Shown here piece after piece: positions 45,308 to 54,158 of a stretch of 64,000 bases of DNA. The first letter of the stretch is position 1. Every line of letters starts with the position of its first letter. Under the pieces are notes generated by a model. The model saw nothing but the letters and a program-made list of their open reading frames with translations, searched no databases and was not told the origin of the DNA. The DNA comes from Dechloromonas denitrificans (GTDB taxonomy: Bacteria; Pseudomonadota; Gammaproteobacteria; Burkholderiales; Rhodocyclaceae). Location: positions 1,012,501 to 1,076,500 of the forward strand of contig NZ_CP075187.1 of assembly GCF_020510665.1 (NCBI RefSeq). The letters are read 5' to 3'. Both the position numbers and the translations under genes were made by a program.

Positions 45308-45329
45308 CCCGGATTTGTTCAAATCCGGG
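45308..45329. other. Perfect hairpin downstream of folE2
   Basis: CCCGGATTT-GTTC-AAATCCGGG, a 9-bp perfect stem located 22 bp beyond the folE2 stop on the minus strand. No T tract follows in either direction. It may help protect the folE2 mRNA end or be part of a two-hairpin terminator. Confidence 0.5.
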
Positions 45330-45351
45330 TGGTTGACCGCGGTAACCCGCT

Positions 45352-46149
45352 TTAAGCGGCCGTTTTGTCCTTCTCGATCAGGGCGTAAGCCGAGTGGTTG
45401 TGGATCGATTCGAAGTTTTCCGACTCGACGACGTAGGCATCGACCCGGGCTTCTGCATTGAGGCGTGCCGCTACGTCGCGCACCATGTCTTCGACGAATT
45501 TCGGATTGTCGTAGGCGCGTTCGGTGACATATTTCTCATCCGGGCGCTTGAGCAGGCCGTAAAGCTCGCAGGAGGCTTCCTGTTCGACCAGTTGGGCGAT
45601 TTCCTCAATCCACATGAAGTCGTTGGTCCGGGCTGTTACGGTGACGTGCGAGCGCTGGTTGTGGGCGCCGTACTCGGAGATTTTCTTGGAGCAGGGGCAC
45701 AGGCTGGTGACCGGTACAACAACCTTGACCGAGGTGCTGACCTTGCCGTGGCAGATATCGCCGATAAAGGTGACATCGTAGTCCATCAGGCTCTGCACGC
45801 CGGAAACCGGGGCAGTCTTGTTGATGAAGAACGGGAAGTTCATTTCGATGTGGCCGGTTTCGGCTTCGAGCTTGACCACCATGTCGCTGAGCATGGCCGG
45901 GAAGTTCTCGACCGAGATCTCGCGCTCGTGGCTGTTCAGAATCTCGACGAAGCGCGACATGTGGGTGCCCTTGAAGTTGTGCGGCAGCCCGACGTACATA
46001 TTGAAGACGGCAATGGTGTGCTGGATGCCGGAAGATTTGTCCTGGACCTTGACCGGGTGGCGAATCGACTTGATGCCGACCTTGTTGATTGCGATCTGGC
46101 GCGTATCGGCAGAGTTTTGAACGTCAGGAATCGGGGTGGGGGTTGTCAT
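45352..46149 (-). CDS. folE2: GTP cyclohydrolase FolE2 (GCYH-IB)
   Basis: 265 residues. The family pattern is clear: [22 protein letters not shown], then [20 protein letters not shown] with the catalytic cysteine. The type IB enzyme makes dihydroneopterin triphosphate for folate (or queuosine) and does not need zinc strictly. It is the last gene of xseB-ispA-dxs-folE2, 18 bp after dxs. No Zur-type site is apparent. Its downstream terminator is broken by the IS. Confidence 0.96.
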   Translation of the reverse strand: MTTPTPIPDVQNSADTRQIAINKVGIKSIRHPVKVQDKSSGIQHTIAVFNMYVGLPHNFKGTHMSRFVEILNSHEREISVENFPAMLSDMVVKLEAETGHIEMNFPFFINKTAPVSGVQSLMDYDVTFIGDICHGKVSTSVKVVVPVTSLCPCSKKISEYGAHNQRSHVTVTARTNDFMWIEEIAQLVEQEASCELYGLLKRPDEKYVTERAYDNPKFVEDMVRDVAARLNAEARVDAYVVESENFESIHNHSAYALIEKDKTAA

Positions 46150-46167
46150 AAGCTGTTCTTCGTTGAT

Positions 46168-48021
46168 TTATTGTGTTGAGGTGCGGGCTTGGATGGCGCG
46201 CACAATGCCATTTTTGTCGAGGCCCAGTTCGGCCAGCAGTTGTCCTTGCTCGCCATGATCGATGAAGCGATCTGGCAGACCGAGTTGCAGGAAAGGTATC
46301 CGGATGCCCCGTTCGGCGAGGGCGCGTTCGATTTCCGAGCCTGCGCCACCGATGACCGAGTTCTCTTCGATACTGACAAGCAGCGAATGGTTCCCGGCAA
46401 GTTCGACAATCAGGTCGATGTCGAGCGGCTTGATGAAGCGCATGTTGGCCACGGTGGCATCCAGCTCTTCGCCGGCAGCGAGCGCGGTCGGGACCATGCT
46501 GCCGAAGGCGAGCAGGGCGATATCCTTGCCCTGGCGGCGGATTTCACCTTTGCCAAGGGGGAGTGTCTCAAGGCCGTTTCCGGGCGTGGCGCCCGTGCCG
46601 CCGCCGCGCGGGTAGCGCACCATGCTTGGGCAATCAAGGCTGTAGGCAGTCGACAGCATCTGGCGACATTCGTTTTCGTCGGCCGGCGCCATGACGACCA
46701 TGTTCGGGATGCAGGTGACAAACGACAGGTCGAAGGTGCCGTGGTGGGTCGGGCCATCGGCACCGACCAGGCCGCCGCGGTCGACCGCGAAAATGACCGG
46801 TAAATTCTGCAGGGCGACATCGTGGATCAGTTGATCGTAAGCGCGTTGCAAAAAGGTTGAATAAATTGCCACGACCGGCTTCAGGCCTTCGCAGGCGAGA
46901 CCGGCCGCGAAGGTGACAGCGTGTTGCTCGGCGATGCCGACATCGTAGTAGCGATCCGGGAATTCGCTGGAGAAGCGCAGCAGGCCGGAGCCTTCACGCA
47001 TCGCCGGGGTGATGCCGATCAGGCGCGAATCGGCCTTGGCCTGATCGCACAGCCAGTCGCCGAAAACCTGGGTATAGGTCAGCTTGCCAGCCTTGCCGGC
47101 CTTGATGCCTTCATCCGGTGCGAACTTGGCGACGCCGTGATAGAGGATGGGGTCGGCTTCGGCCAGCTTGTAGCCCTGGCCCTTCTTGGTGATGACGTGG
47201 AGGAACTTCGGGCCTTTGAGGTCGCGCAGGTTTTCCAGCGTCGGGATCAGCGCATCGAGATCGTGGCCGTCGATCGGGCCGTAGTAATGGAAACCGAATT
47301 CCTCGAACAGCGTACCAGGGGCGATCATGCCCTTGACGTGCTCCTCGGCGCGGCGCGCCAGTTCGAGCAGCGGCGGCGCAAAGCCGAGCATGTGGCGACC
47401 GGCCGAGCGGGCGACATTGAAGGTCTTGCCCGACATCAGGCGAGTCAGGATGTTGTTCAGTGCGCCGACCGGCGGCGAGATCGACATTTCGTTGTCGTTG
47501 AGGATGACCAGCATGTCGGTATCGCCGACGCCGGCATTGTTCATCGCCTCGAAGACCATGCCGGCGGTCATTGCGCCGTCACCGATAATGGCCACCGCCT
47601 TGCGATCCTCGCCTTTCAGCTTGGCAGCCAGCGCCATGCCCAGTGCGGCGGAGATCGAGGTCGATGAATGGCCAACGCCGAAGGTATCGTAGGGGCTTTC
47701 GCTGCGCTTCGGGAAGCCCGAGACGCCGTGGTGCATGCGCAGCGTGCTCATGCCGGCGCGGCGCCCGGTCAGTACCTTGTGGGCGTAGCACTGGTGGCCA
47801 ACGTCCCAGACCAGCCGGTCTTCGGGGGTGTTGAACACGGTATGCAGCGCAATCGTCAATTCGATGGTGCCGAGGTTGGACGACAGGTGGCCGCCGGTCT
47901 GCGAGACCGAGTCGATCAGGAAGGCGCGCAGTTCGGTTGCCAGTTGCGGCAATTGCTTGCGGTCCAGGCGGCGCAGGTCGGCCGGGCTGTCGATGCTTTC
48001 AAGCAGGGAGAAGGCGGTCAT
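46168..48021 (-). CDS. dxs: 1-Deoxy-D-xylulose-5-phosphate synthase
   Basis: 617 residues. ThDP enzyme, first step of the MEP isoprenoid pathway from pyruvate and glyceraldehyde 3-phosphate. Visible are [16 protein letters not shown], the ThDP motif [18 protein letters not shown], the catalytic region [17 protein letters not shown] and [15 protein letters not shown]. It begins 1 bp after the ispA stop. It supplies precursors for ispA; ispH, the last enzyme, is also in this window. Confidence 0.97.
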   Translation of the reverse strand: MTAFSLLESIDSPADLRRLDRKQLPQLATELRAFLIDSVSQTGGHLSSNLGTIELTIALHTVFNTPEDRLVWDVGHQCYAHKVLTGRRAGMSTLRMHHGVSGFPKRSESPYDTFGVGHSSTSISAALGMALAAKLKGEDRKAVAIIGDGAMTAGMVFEAMNNAGVGDTDMLVILNDNEMSISPPVGALNNILTRLMSGKTFNVARSAGRHMLGFAPPLLELARRAEEHVKGMIAPGTLFEEFGFHYYGPIDGHDLDALIPTLENLRDLKGPKFLHVITKKGQGYKLAEADPILYHGVAKFAPDEGIKAGKAGKLTYTQVFGDWLCDQAKADSRLIGITPAMREGSGLLRFSSEFPDRYYDVGIAEQHAVTFAAGLACEGLKPVVAIYSTFLQRAYDQLIHDVALQNLPVIFAVDRGGLVGADGPTHHGTFDLSFVTCIPNMVVMAPADENECRQMLSTAYSLDCPSMVRYPRGGGTGATPGNGLETLPLGKGEIRRQGKDIALLAFGSMVPTALAAGEELDATVANMRFIKPLDIDLIVELAGNHSLLVSIEENSVIGGAGSEIERALAERGIRIPFLQLGLPDRFIDHGEQGQLLAELGLDKNGIVRAIQARTSTQ

Positions 48022-48022
48022 T

Positions 48023-48916
48023 TCAGAATTGCCGATGGCAGATGAAGTCGGCGAGCTGGGTCAGCCGGCCGGCGCGTTCGCCGAAAATGGACAGTGCTTC
48101 CAGTGCATCGTTGCGCAGTTCGTCGGCGTATTGGCGGGCGGCGTCGAGGCCGAGCAGGCTGACGTAGGTCGGCTTGTCGGCCGCTTCGTCCTTGCCGGCC
48201 GTCTTGCCGAGCGTAGCGGTGCTCGCCGTGCAGTCGAGAATGTCGTCGACCACCTGGAAGAGCAGGCCGGCGCGCTTGGCAAAGCGGTCGAGGTTGCTCC
48301 GTTCGTCGGCCGAAAGTGGCTGCCCGGCGAGGGCGCCGAGCAATACGGCGGCGCGGATCAGGGCGCCGGTCTTGAGCGCGTGCATCAATTCGAGTTCAGG
48401 CTGGTTCAATGCCTTGCCGACCGAGCCGAGATCAATCGCCTGGCCGCCGGCCATGCCGCGTGAGCCGCTGGCGTGGGCCAGCAGGTTGATCATTTCGAGT
48501 TGCTGGCGGGCGTCGCCGAGCGGCTGGCTGGCGAGCAGTTCGAAGGCCAGCGTCTGCAGGCTGTCGCCGACCAGCAGGGCGGTCGGTTCGTCGAATTCGA
48601 CGTGGCAGGTCGGTCGACCGCGACGAAGTACATCGTCGTCCATGCACGGCAGGTCGTCATGGACCAGCGAATAGGCGTGGATCAGTTCGACGGCGCAGGC
48701 CACGGTATCGAGTTGTTCAGGCTGGGCGCCGCTCAGTTCGCCGGCTGCGAAAGCGAGCAGCGGACGGACGCGCTTGCCGCCGCCGAGCGTGGCGTAGCGC
48801 ATCGCTTCATGCAGGCGGGCGGGAATGCTCTCGGCGCCGGGCAGGTGTCGGGCCAGGGCGGTTTCGACGCGGGCCTGGGTGGCTGCCATCCATTCGGCAA
48901 ACGGGCTTGGGTTCAT
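48023..48916 (-). CDS. ispA: Farnesyl diphosphate synthase
   Basis: 297 residues. The two aspartate-rich motifs are DDLPCMDDD (first) and DDILD (second); [17 protein letters not shown] lies at the start. It joins IPP to dimethylallyl/geranyl diphosphate. The length and motif residues fit FPP synthase rather than a longer-chain enzyme. It overlaps xseB by 4 bp (ATGA). Confidence 0.96.
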   Translation of the reverse strand: MNPSPFAEWMAATQARVETALARHLPGAESIPARLHEAMRYATLGGGKRVRPLLAFAAGELSGAQPEQLDTVACAVELIHAYSLVHDDLPCMDDDVLRRGRPTCHVEFDEPTALLVGDSLQTLAFELLASQPLGDARQQLEMINLLAHASGSRGMAGGQAIDLGSVGKALNQPELELMHALKTGALIRAAVLLGALAGQPLSADERSNLDRFAKRAGLLFQVVDDILDCTASTATLGKTAGKDEAADKPTYVSLLGLDAARQYADELRNDALEALSIFGERAGRLTQLADFICHRQF

Positions 48917-49152
48917 GGTGCTTCCAGCGTGTCGCGGTCAACGTCCTTGAACTCGCCATTTTCAAGGATGCGGATCTGTTCGTCGGCGTCGTTCAGTTGT
49001 GTCTGGCAGTGCTTCATCAGCGCCATGCCGCGGCGATAGGCGGCGATGGAGGCTTCAAGTTCGAGCTTGCCGCCTTCCATGCTGGAAACGATGTTTTCGA
49101 GCTCACTGAGGGCAGTCTCGAATTTCATGCCGGCGATGGGGGATTGATCCAT
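48913..49152 (-). CDS. xseB: Exodeoxyribonuclease VII small subunit
   Basis: 79 residues with the typical FETALSELENIVSSMEGGKLELEASIAAYRRG split pattern (ALSELE, GGKLELE, YRRGM). XseB complexes with XseA (not in the window) to degrade single-stranded DNA. xseB-ispA-dxs is the classical order. It is divergent from the Rieske gene. Confidence 0.95.
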   Translation of the reverse strand: MDQSPIAGMKFETALSELENIVSSMEGGKLELEASIAAYRRGMALMKHCQTQLNDADEQIRILENGEFKDVDRDTLEAP

Positions 49153-49257
49153 GTCAACGGGGTTCAGGGAAACACGCGAAAATACTCCATCTGGGGGCTT
49201 CTGGTCAAATTGATGGAAGGGTAAAATCCTGTTTTTTCAACCCGCTGGAGGCGTGGA

Positions 49258-50391
49258 ATGTCCGACGTGGCCACCTTGTCCCGTTTGGCCCCAGCAGTTT
49301 CCCAACTGCCGGTCGATTGGTATTTCGATGAAAAGATTTTTGAGCTGGAGAAAAAGCTCATCTTCGATGCCGGGCCGGGTTACGTCGGTCACCAGCTGAT
49401 GGTGCCGGAAGCGGGCAATTATCGTTCGCTCGAATGGAAAGATCACGGCCAGATGCTGCTCAACGGCGGCAACGAGGGGCCGAATGCCGGCAACTGGCAG
49501 ATGTCGAACGTCTGCCGGCATCGCCAGGCGATCATGCTGCAGGGCTCCGGCACGTTGAGCGGGCCGATTGTCTGTCCGATCCATCGCTGGACTTACGATA
49601 CCGGCGGTCAACTGATCGGGGCGCCGCATTTCCCCCAGAACCCCTGTCTCAACCTGAACAAGGCGAAGCTGGAAAACTGGAACGGGCTGCTCTTCAAAGG
49701 CCCGCGTTCGGCCAATGCCGACCTGGCCGGCATGAAGGTTGCGCCGGAACTCGATTTCACCGGCTACAAGCTCGACCACGTCGAGATGCACGAGTGCAAT
49801 TACAACTGGAAGACCTTCATCGAGGTCTATCTGGAGGATTACCACGTTGCGCCGTATCACCCGGGGCTGGGTAATTTCGTCACCTGCGACGACCTGACCT
49901 GGCAATTCGGCGACTGGTATTCGGTGCAGCGTGTCGGGATTACTTCGTTGCAGAAATCCGGCTCCAAGGCCTACGAGCGCTGGCAGAAGGCGGTCCGTGA
50001 CATCTACGGTGCCGAAGGCAAGACGCCGGAACATGGGGCCATCTGGCTGACCTATTTTCCGAACATCATGGTCGAGTGGTATCCGCACGTGCTGGTCGTG
50101 TCGACGCTGATCCCGCAAGGTGTTAACAAGACGCTGAACGTCGTCGAGTTCTATTACCCGGAAGAAATCGTCGATTTCGAGCGCGATTTTATCGAAGCCG
50201 AACGCGCCGCCTATATGGAAACGGCGATCGAGGACGACGATATCGGCGAACGCATGGATCGTGGCCGCTACGCGCTGATGAAGGAAGGGCGCAGCGAGGT
50301 CGGGCCGTACCAGAGCCCGATGGAAGACGGCATGCAGCACTTCCATGAGTTCTATCGGCGGATCATGCAGTCAGCCATCGAAACGCGCTGA
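49258..50391 (+). CDS. Rieske 2Fe-2S aromatic ring-hydroxylating-type oxygenase alpha subunit
   Basis: 377 residues. The N-terminal Rieske domain has C-x-H (NVCRHRQAIM) and, 17-18 residues later, C-x2-H (VCPIHRWTYD). The C-terminal catalytic domain has the mononuclear iron motif around YLEDYHVAPYHPGL, giving two histidines; a third Asp ligand is expected near the C terminus. This is the architecture of phenylpropionate/choline-type oxygenases. No reductase or ferredoxin gene is adjacent, so electrons must come from elsewhere. Substrate unknown. GGAGG precedes the ATG by 5 bp. Confidence 0.88.
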   Translation: MSDVATLSRLAPAVSQLPVDWYFDEKIFELEKKLIFDAGPGYVGHQLMVPEAGNYRSLEWKDHGQMLLNGGNEGPNAGNWQMSNVCRHRQAIMLQGSGTLSGPIVCPIHRWTYDTGGQLIGAPHFPQNPCLNLNKAKLENWNGLLFKGPRSANADLAGMKVAPELDFTGYKLDHVEMHECNYNWKTFIEVYLEDYHVAPYHPGLGNFVTCDDLTWQFGDWYSVQRVGITSLQKSGSKAYERWQKAVRDIYGAEGKTPEHGAIWLTYFPNIMVEWYPHVLVVSTLIPQGVNKTLNVVEFYYPEEIVDFERDFIEAERAAYMETAIEDDDIGERMDRGRYALMKEGRSEVGPYQSPMEDGMQHFHEFYRRIMQSAIETR

Positions 50392-50456
50392 ACGTCGCGG
50401 TCGACACAGGCATCGGGGTAGAATCCGATGCCTTTTTTATTTGAGTCTATTCACGC

Positions 50457-51308
50457 ATGCAATCCCTCTGGATGCTGGTCGCCAGCCTGCTGTTCGCCTG
50501 TATGGGGGTGTGTGTCAAATTTGCCGCTGAAACGCATTCGGCGGTTGAAATCACCTTTTACCGCAGCTTCATCTCGCTCATCCTGATGTTCGGGCTGGTC
50601 CGCCTGCAGCGTGTTCCGCTCGCCACGCCGCACTGGCGCTGGCAGATCAGCCGCGGCATCGTTGGGTTCAGCGCGCTGTTTGCTTATTTCTACGCGATTA
50701 CCCTGTTGCCGCTGGCGACCGCTGTGACGCTGAACTACACCTCGGCCATTTTCCTGGCGCTTTACCTGGCACTGGCCGGCATGAAGATGCGCCTTGGTAT
50801 TCTCGGGGCGCTGGCGGTCGGCTTGGTGGGTGTCGTGCTGCTGCTCAAGCCGACGCTCAATGCCGATCAACTGGTCGGTGGCCTGATCGGGCTGGCTTCC
50901 GGCGTGGTGGCCGGGATGGCTTATTTCAGTGTGCGCGAGCTTGGCGCACGTGGCGAGCCGGAAACGCGTACCGTTTTCTATTTTTCCCTGGTGTCGTCGA
51001 TTTGCGCCGGCATCTGGCTGTATTTCAGCAGCCTGCACGCTGTCGACCTGCGTAGCGGCCTGCTTTTGCTTGGTGTTGCCAGTTTTGCCACGGTGGCGCA
51101 GTTGGCCATGACGCGCGCCTACACGCGTGGCAAGACCTTGATGTCCGCCGCGCTGGCCTACAGCACGGTGATTTTTTCCAGTCTGTTCGGTGCAGTTTTC
51201 TGGGGCGAGGTGATGGATGCGTCGGCCTGGTTCGCCATCGGACTGATTATCCTGTCGGGCATTGCGGCAACGCATTTTTCCCGCGCCAGCCCGGTGGAAC
51301 AGGATTAA
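50457..51308 (+). CDS. EamA/DMT family transporter
   Basis: 283 residues, about ten membrane helices in two EamA repeats (about 1-130 and 145-278). Patterns include MLVASLLFACMGVCVKFAAE and FYRSFISLILMF for repeat one, and GVVAGMAYFSVRELGARGEPETR plus SALAYSTVIFSSLFGAVFWGE for repeat two. Drug/metabolite exporter family; substrate unknown. It stands alone on the plus strand; GGGTAGAAT 45-37 bp upstream may be the -10 area. Confidence 0.88.
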   Translation: MQSLWMLVASLLFACMGVCVKFAAETHSAVEITFYRSFISLILMFGLVRLQRVPLATPHWRWQISRGIVGFSALFAYFYAITLLPLATAVTLNYTSAIFLALYLALAGMKMRLGILGALAVGLVGVVLLLKPTLNADQLVGGLIGLASGVVAGMAYFSVRELGARGEPETRTVFYFSLVSSICAGIWLYFSSLHAVDLRSGLLLLGVASFATVAQLAMTRAYTRGKTLMSAALAYSTVIFSSLFGAVFWGEVMDASAWFAIGLIILSGIAATHFSRASPVEQD

Positions 51309-51347
51309 ACGGCGTTAAACTGAGACAAACAACAAGGGAGTCTGATC

Positions 51348-51695
51348 ATGATCGTTATCGACCACCAACCCAGCCGCGTCAGCGTTTCCGTCTTCGGTGA
51401 ATTCACTTTGGCCGATTACAAGGAATTCGAAGAGCTCGTCAATTACAAAGTCAAGTTCGAAGGTCCGGTCGACCTTTCCTTCGACCTGAGCCAGATGGCT
51501 GACCTGACCATCGATGTGGCACTGGAAGAGATCAAGTTTTCGCGCGCCCATGCCAACGATTTCAAGCGCGTAGCCGTTGTCACCGACAGTCAGTGGGTTA
51601 CCTGGAGCGCCTGGTTGTCGCAGACTTTCGTCAATGCCGATGTCGAAGTCTTCGCCAATGTCGATGAGGCCAAGGCCTGGCTCGACGCTGAATGA
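51348..51695 (+). CDS. SpoIIAA-like (STAS fold) protein
   Basis: 115 residues, soluble, acidic. It fits the SpoIIAA-like family: an alternating strand/helix pattern with VSVFGEFTLADYKEFEELV, PVDLSFDLSQMADLTIDVALEE and RVAVVTDSQWVTWSAWLSQTFVNADVEVF at the end. These proteins share a fold with anti-anti-sigma factors, but members like this are often solitary and their partner is unknown. It overlaps the sulfurtransferase start by 4 bp (ATGA). AAGGGAG lies upstream. Confidence 0.82.
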   Translation: MIVIDHQPSRVSVSVFGEFTLADYKEFEELVNYKVKFEGPVDLSFDLSQMADLTIDVALEEIKFSRAHANDFKRVAVVTDSQWVTWSAWLSQTFVNADVEVFANVDEAKAWLDAE

Positions 51696-52531
51696 GCTAC
51701 ACCGCGCTGGTTGATGCCGCGACGCTGGCGGCGCATCTCGATGATCCGGCGTGGTTGATCGTCGATGTCCGTCATCAGTTGGCTGATACCGGTTACGGTG
51801 AGCGCTCGTACGTCGAGTCGCATATCCCCGGCGCAGTCTTTCTGCACTGCGACCGTGATTTATCGGGGCCGATGACCGGTATTAACGGTCGTCATCCGCT
51901 GCCGGCTGTTGATGCCCTGGTTCGGCGGCTGGGTGAGATTGGGATCGATGCTGCCACGCAGGTGGTGGTTTATGACGATGCACAGGGCATGATTGCCGGT
52001 CGCTTGTGGTGGTTGTTGCGCTGGTTGGGGCATGACCGTGTGGCTTTGCTCGATGGTGGTTTGCAATCCTGGTTGGCGGCAGGCAGGGCGATGGATGCGG
52101 AGCGCCCGGTTTTGCGGCCGAAGCATTTTGTGCGTGGCGAAGGTTTGCCACCGGTTGATGCGCAATATGTATCGGCCGGCCTTGAGGCGGCGCAGATCTG
52201 CCTGGTCGATGCGCGCAGCCCTGATCGCTTTCGCGGTGAAAACGAGACGATGGATCCGGTCGGTGGGCACATCCCTGGCGCGGTCAACCGCTTTTTCCGG
52301 GACAATTTGCAGGCTGATGGGCGCTACAAGCCGGCGGCTGAATTGCGTACCGAGTGGTTGGCCATGCTGGATGGCGTGGTGCCGGAGCAGGTGGTGCATC
52401 AGTGTGGCTCCGGCGTTTCTGCCTGCCATAATTTGCTGGCCATGGAGGTTGCCGGGCTGACCGCTTCCCGGCTCTATGCCGGCTCATGGAGTGAATGGTG
52501 TGCCGACCCAGCACGCCCGGTGGCTCGCTGA
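51692..52531 (+). CDS. sseA: 3-Mercaptopyruvate sulfurtransferase
   Basis: 279 residues, two rhodanese domains. The active-site loop reads CGSGVSA, the type seen in mercaptopyruvate sulfurtransferases; thiosulfate rhodaneses have a loop with basic residues. Also seen are VDVRHQLADTGYGERSYVESHIPGA (domain 1) and LVDARSPDRFRGENE (domain 2). It transfers sulfur from 3-mercaptopyruvate to thiol acceptors. It overlaps the STAS gene start-to-stop. Confidence 0.9.
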   Translation: MSYTALVDAATLAAHLDDPAWLIVDVRHQLADTGYGERSYVESHIPGAVFLHCDRDLSGPMTGINGRHPLPAVDALVRRLGEIGIDAATQVVVYDDAQGMIAGRLWWLLRWLGHDRVALLDGGLQSWLAAGRAMDAERPVLRPKHFVRGEGLPPVDAQYVSAGLEAAQICLVDARSPDRFRGENETMDPVGGHIPGAVNRFFRDNLQADGRYKPAAELRTEWLAMLDGVVPEQVVHQCGSGVSACHNLLAMEVAGLTASRLYAGSWSEWCADPARPVAR

Positions 52532-52556
52532 CTGATTTTCGTGGCCGGGAATTTCT

Positions 52557-53648
52557 TCACTCGGCCGTCGTCGGGTTAATGCTGGCTTGGCCCGGTTGTG
52601 GCCTGTTTTTCAGCTTGGTCAGCGCCCATTCAATGTGTTCCCTGACCAGCGGCGAGGCGTCATCCTGTCGTCTTTTCAAGGCATTCAGGGCGTCGACCGT
52701 GGCAGGGCCGTTGCCCAGTGCGACGGCGATATTGCGCAACCAGCGTTCATGGCCGATGCGGCGAATCGGGTTGCCGGCCAGACGGTCGTTGAACTGGCTT
52801 TCAGTCCAGGCGAACAGTTCGATCAGGCTGGCCGAATCGAGTCGGTGGCGCGGCTGGAATTCGCTGTCGCCGAGTTGGGCGAAGCGATTCCATGGGCAGC
52901 AGGTCTGGCAGTCGTCGCAACCATAGATCCGGTTGCCGATCAAATCACGGAACTCGGCCGGGATGGCGCCGGGCAGTTCGATGGTCAGGTACGAAATGCA
53001 GCGGCGGGCATCCACTTTGTAGGGCGCAATGATGGCCTGTGTCGGGCAGGCGTCGAGGCAGGCGTTGCAACTGCCGCAATGATCCTTGATCGGCTCGTCG
53101 GGCGGCAGCGGCAGGTCGCAGTAGATTTCCCCCAGAAAGCGCCAGGAGCCCTGCTTCGAAAGCAGCAAAGTGTGCTTGCCGCGCCAGCCGATGCCGGCCT
53201 GGGTTGCAAAGTGGACTTCCATGACCGGAGCCGAGTCCGAAAAGACGCGGTAGCCGAAAGGGCCGGCAAGCGTCGCAATGGCGTCGGCCATTTTTTGCAG
53301 CCGGCTGCGCACGACCTTGTGATAGTCGCGGCCTTGGGCGTAACGCGAAATGGCGGCCTGTTGCGGATCGTCGGCCATTTTGTCGTGTGGCAGGTAGTCG
53401 ACCGCGACAGAGACAACTGTCAGGGTTCCCGGCTGGAGTGCGGCCGGATCAGCGCGCAAATCGGCATGGCGAGCCATATAATTCATCTCGCCGTGACAGC
53501 CGGCAGCTAGCCAGGCGCGCAGGTGCTCGCTGGCCTGGCTGACTTCGGCGCGGGCCACGCCGACAACGGCAAAGCCCAGTTTTTCTCCGGCCTGACGGAT
53601 TTTTTCCTTGAGTGCCGCGTAATCGATTTTGGAGTCCTGATCGTGCAT
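52557..53648 (-). CDS. queG: Epoxyqueuosine reductase QueG
   Basis: 363 residues from the ATG at 53648. A cobalamin-dependent enzyme with two 4Fe-4S clusters: DHCGSCNACLDACPTQAI and DDCQTCCPWNRFAQ carry the cysteines. The domain with SDSAPVMEVHFATQAGIGWRGKHTLL is family-typical. It finishes queuosine synthesis on tRNA. Its start overlaps by 6 bp the start of the divergent tsaE. Queuosine also needs a GTP cyclohydrolase such as FolE2, present in the window. Confidence 0.94.
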   Translation of the reverse strand: MHDQDSKIDYAALKEKIRQAGEKLGFAVVGVARAEVSQASEHLRAWLAAGCHGEMNYMARHADLRADPAALQPGTLTVVSVAVDYLPHDKMADDPQQAAISRYAQGRDYHKVVRSRLQKMADAIATLAGPFGYRVFSDSAPVMEVHFATQAGIGWRGKHTLLLSKQGSWRFLGEIYCDLPLPPDEPIKDHCGSCNACLDACPTQAIIAPYKVDARRCISYLTIELPGAIPAEFRDLIGNRIYGCDDCQTCCPWNRFAQLGDSEFQPRHRLDSASLIELFAWTESQFNDRLAGNPIRRIGHERWLRNIAVALGNGPATVDALNALKRRQDDASPLVREHIEWALTKLKNRPQPGQASINPTTAE

Positions 53649-54158
53649 AGCCCCGATGTTACCGCTGTTTTCCAATTGCCCGACGAACCTGCGACCCAGC
53701 GATTGGGCGAATGTCTTGCCCCTCTGCTGAGTGGCGGGCGGGTTGTTTTTCTTGAAGGCGATCTTGGGGCCGGTAAAACAACCTTGGCCCGCTCGCTGAT
53801 CCGCGCGCTTGGCCACGCGGGGCCGGTCAAAAGCCCGACCTATTCTCTGGTTGAAGTTTACGTAATTTCGAGCTTATACTTATATCACTTTGATTTTTAT
53901 CGTTTCGAGTCACCCGAGGAGTTTCTCGATGCGGGCTTTAGTGAATACTTTAATGAAAATGCAGTCTGCCTGGTTGAGTGGCCGGAGCGTGCTGAAGGCT
54001 GCGTTCCGTCGCCAGACCTGCGGCTGCGCCTTCATCATGCAGGTTTCGGGCGTGTCCTCGAAGCCGTGGCAGATACACCGGAAGGGGCGCAATGTATAAA
54101 GGCGCTCACCTCAGCCTGGGGCGACGACAACTCCTCCGTTATGCCGGCGCCTCGCTGA
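53643..54158 (+). CDS. tsaE: tRNA threonylcarbamoyladenosine biosynthesis protein TsaE
   Basis: About 171 residues from GTG 53643. P-loop ATPase with VVFLEGDLGAGKTTLARSL (Walker A), then VKSPTYSLVEVY, HFDFYRFESPEEFLDAGFSEYF and VCLVEWPERAEG. TsaE works with TsaB/TsaD in t6A synthesis. The GTG start lies 6 bp inside the opposing queG start. Its last 67 bp overlap amiC, whose ATG at 54092 has its own GGAAGGGG site. tsaE-amiC order is widespread. Confidence 0.92.
   Translation: MHSPDVTAVFQLPDEPATQRLGECLAPLLSGGRVVFLEGDLGAGKTTLARSLIRALGHAGPVKSPTYSLVEVYVISSLYLYHFDFYRFESPEEFLDAGFSEYFNENAVCLVEWPERAEGCVPSPDLRLRLHHAGFGRVLEAVADTPEGAQCIKALTSAWGDDNSSVMPAPR

Noticed and set aside
45308..45329. Perfect hairpin considered as part of the IS end
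   Set aside because: It is outside the 12-bp duplication and the inverted repeats; it belongs to the folE2 downstream region.
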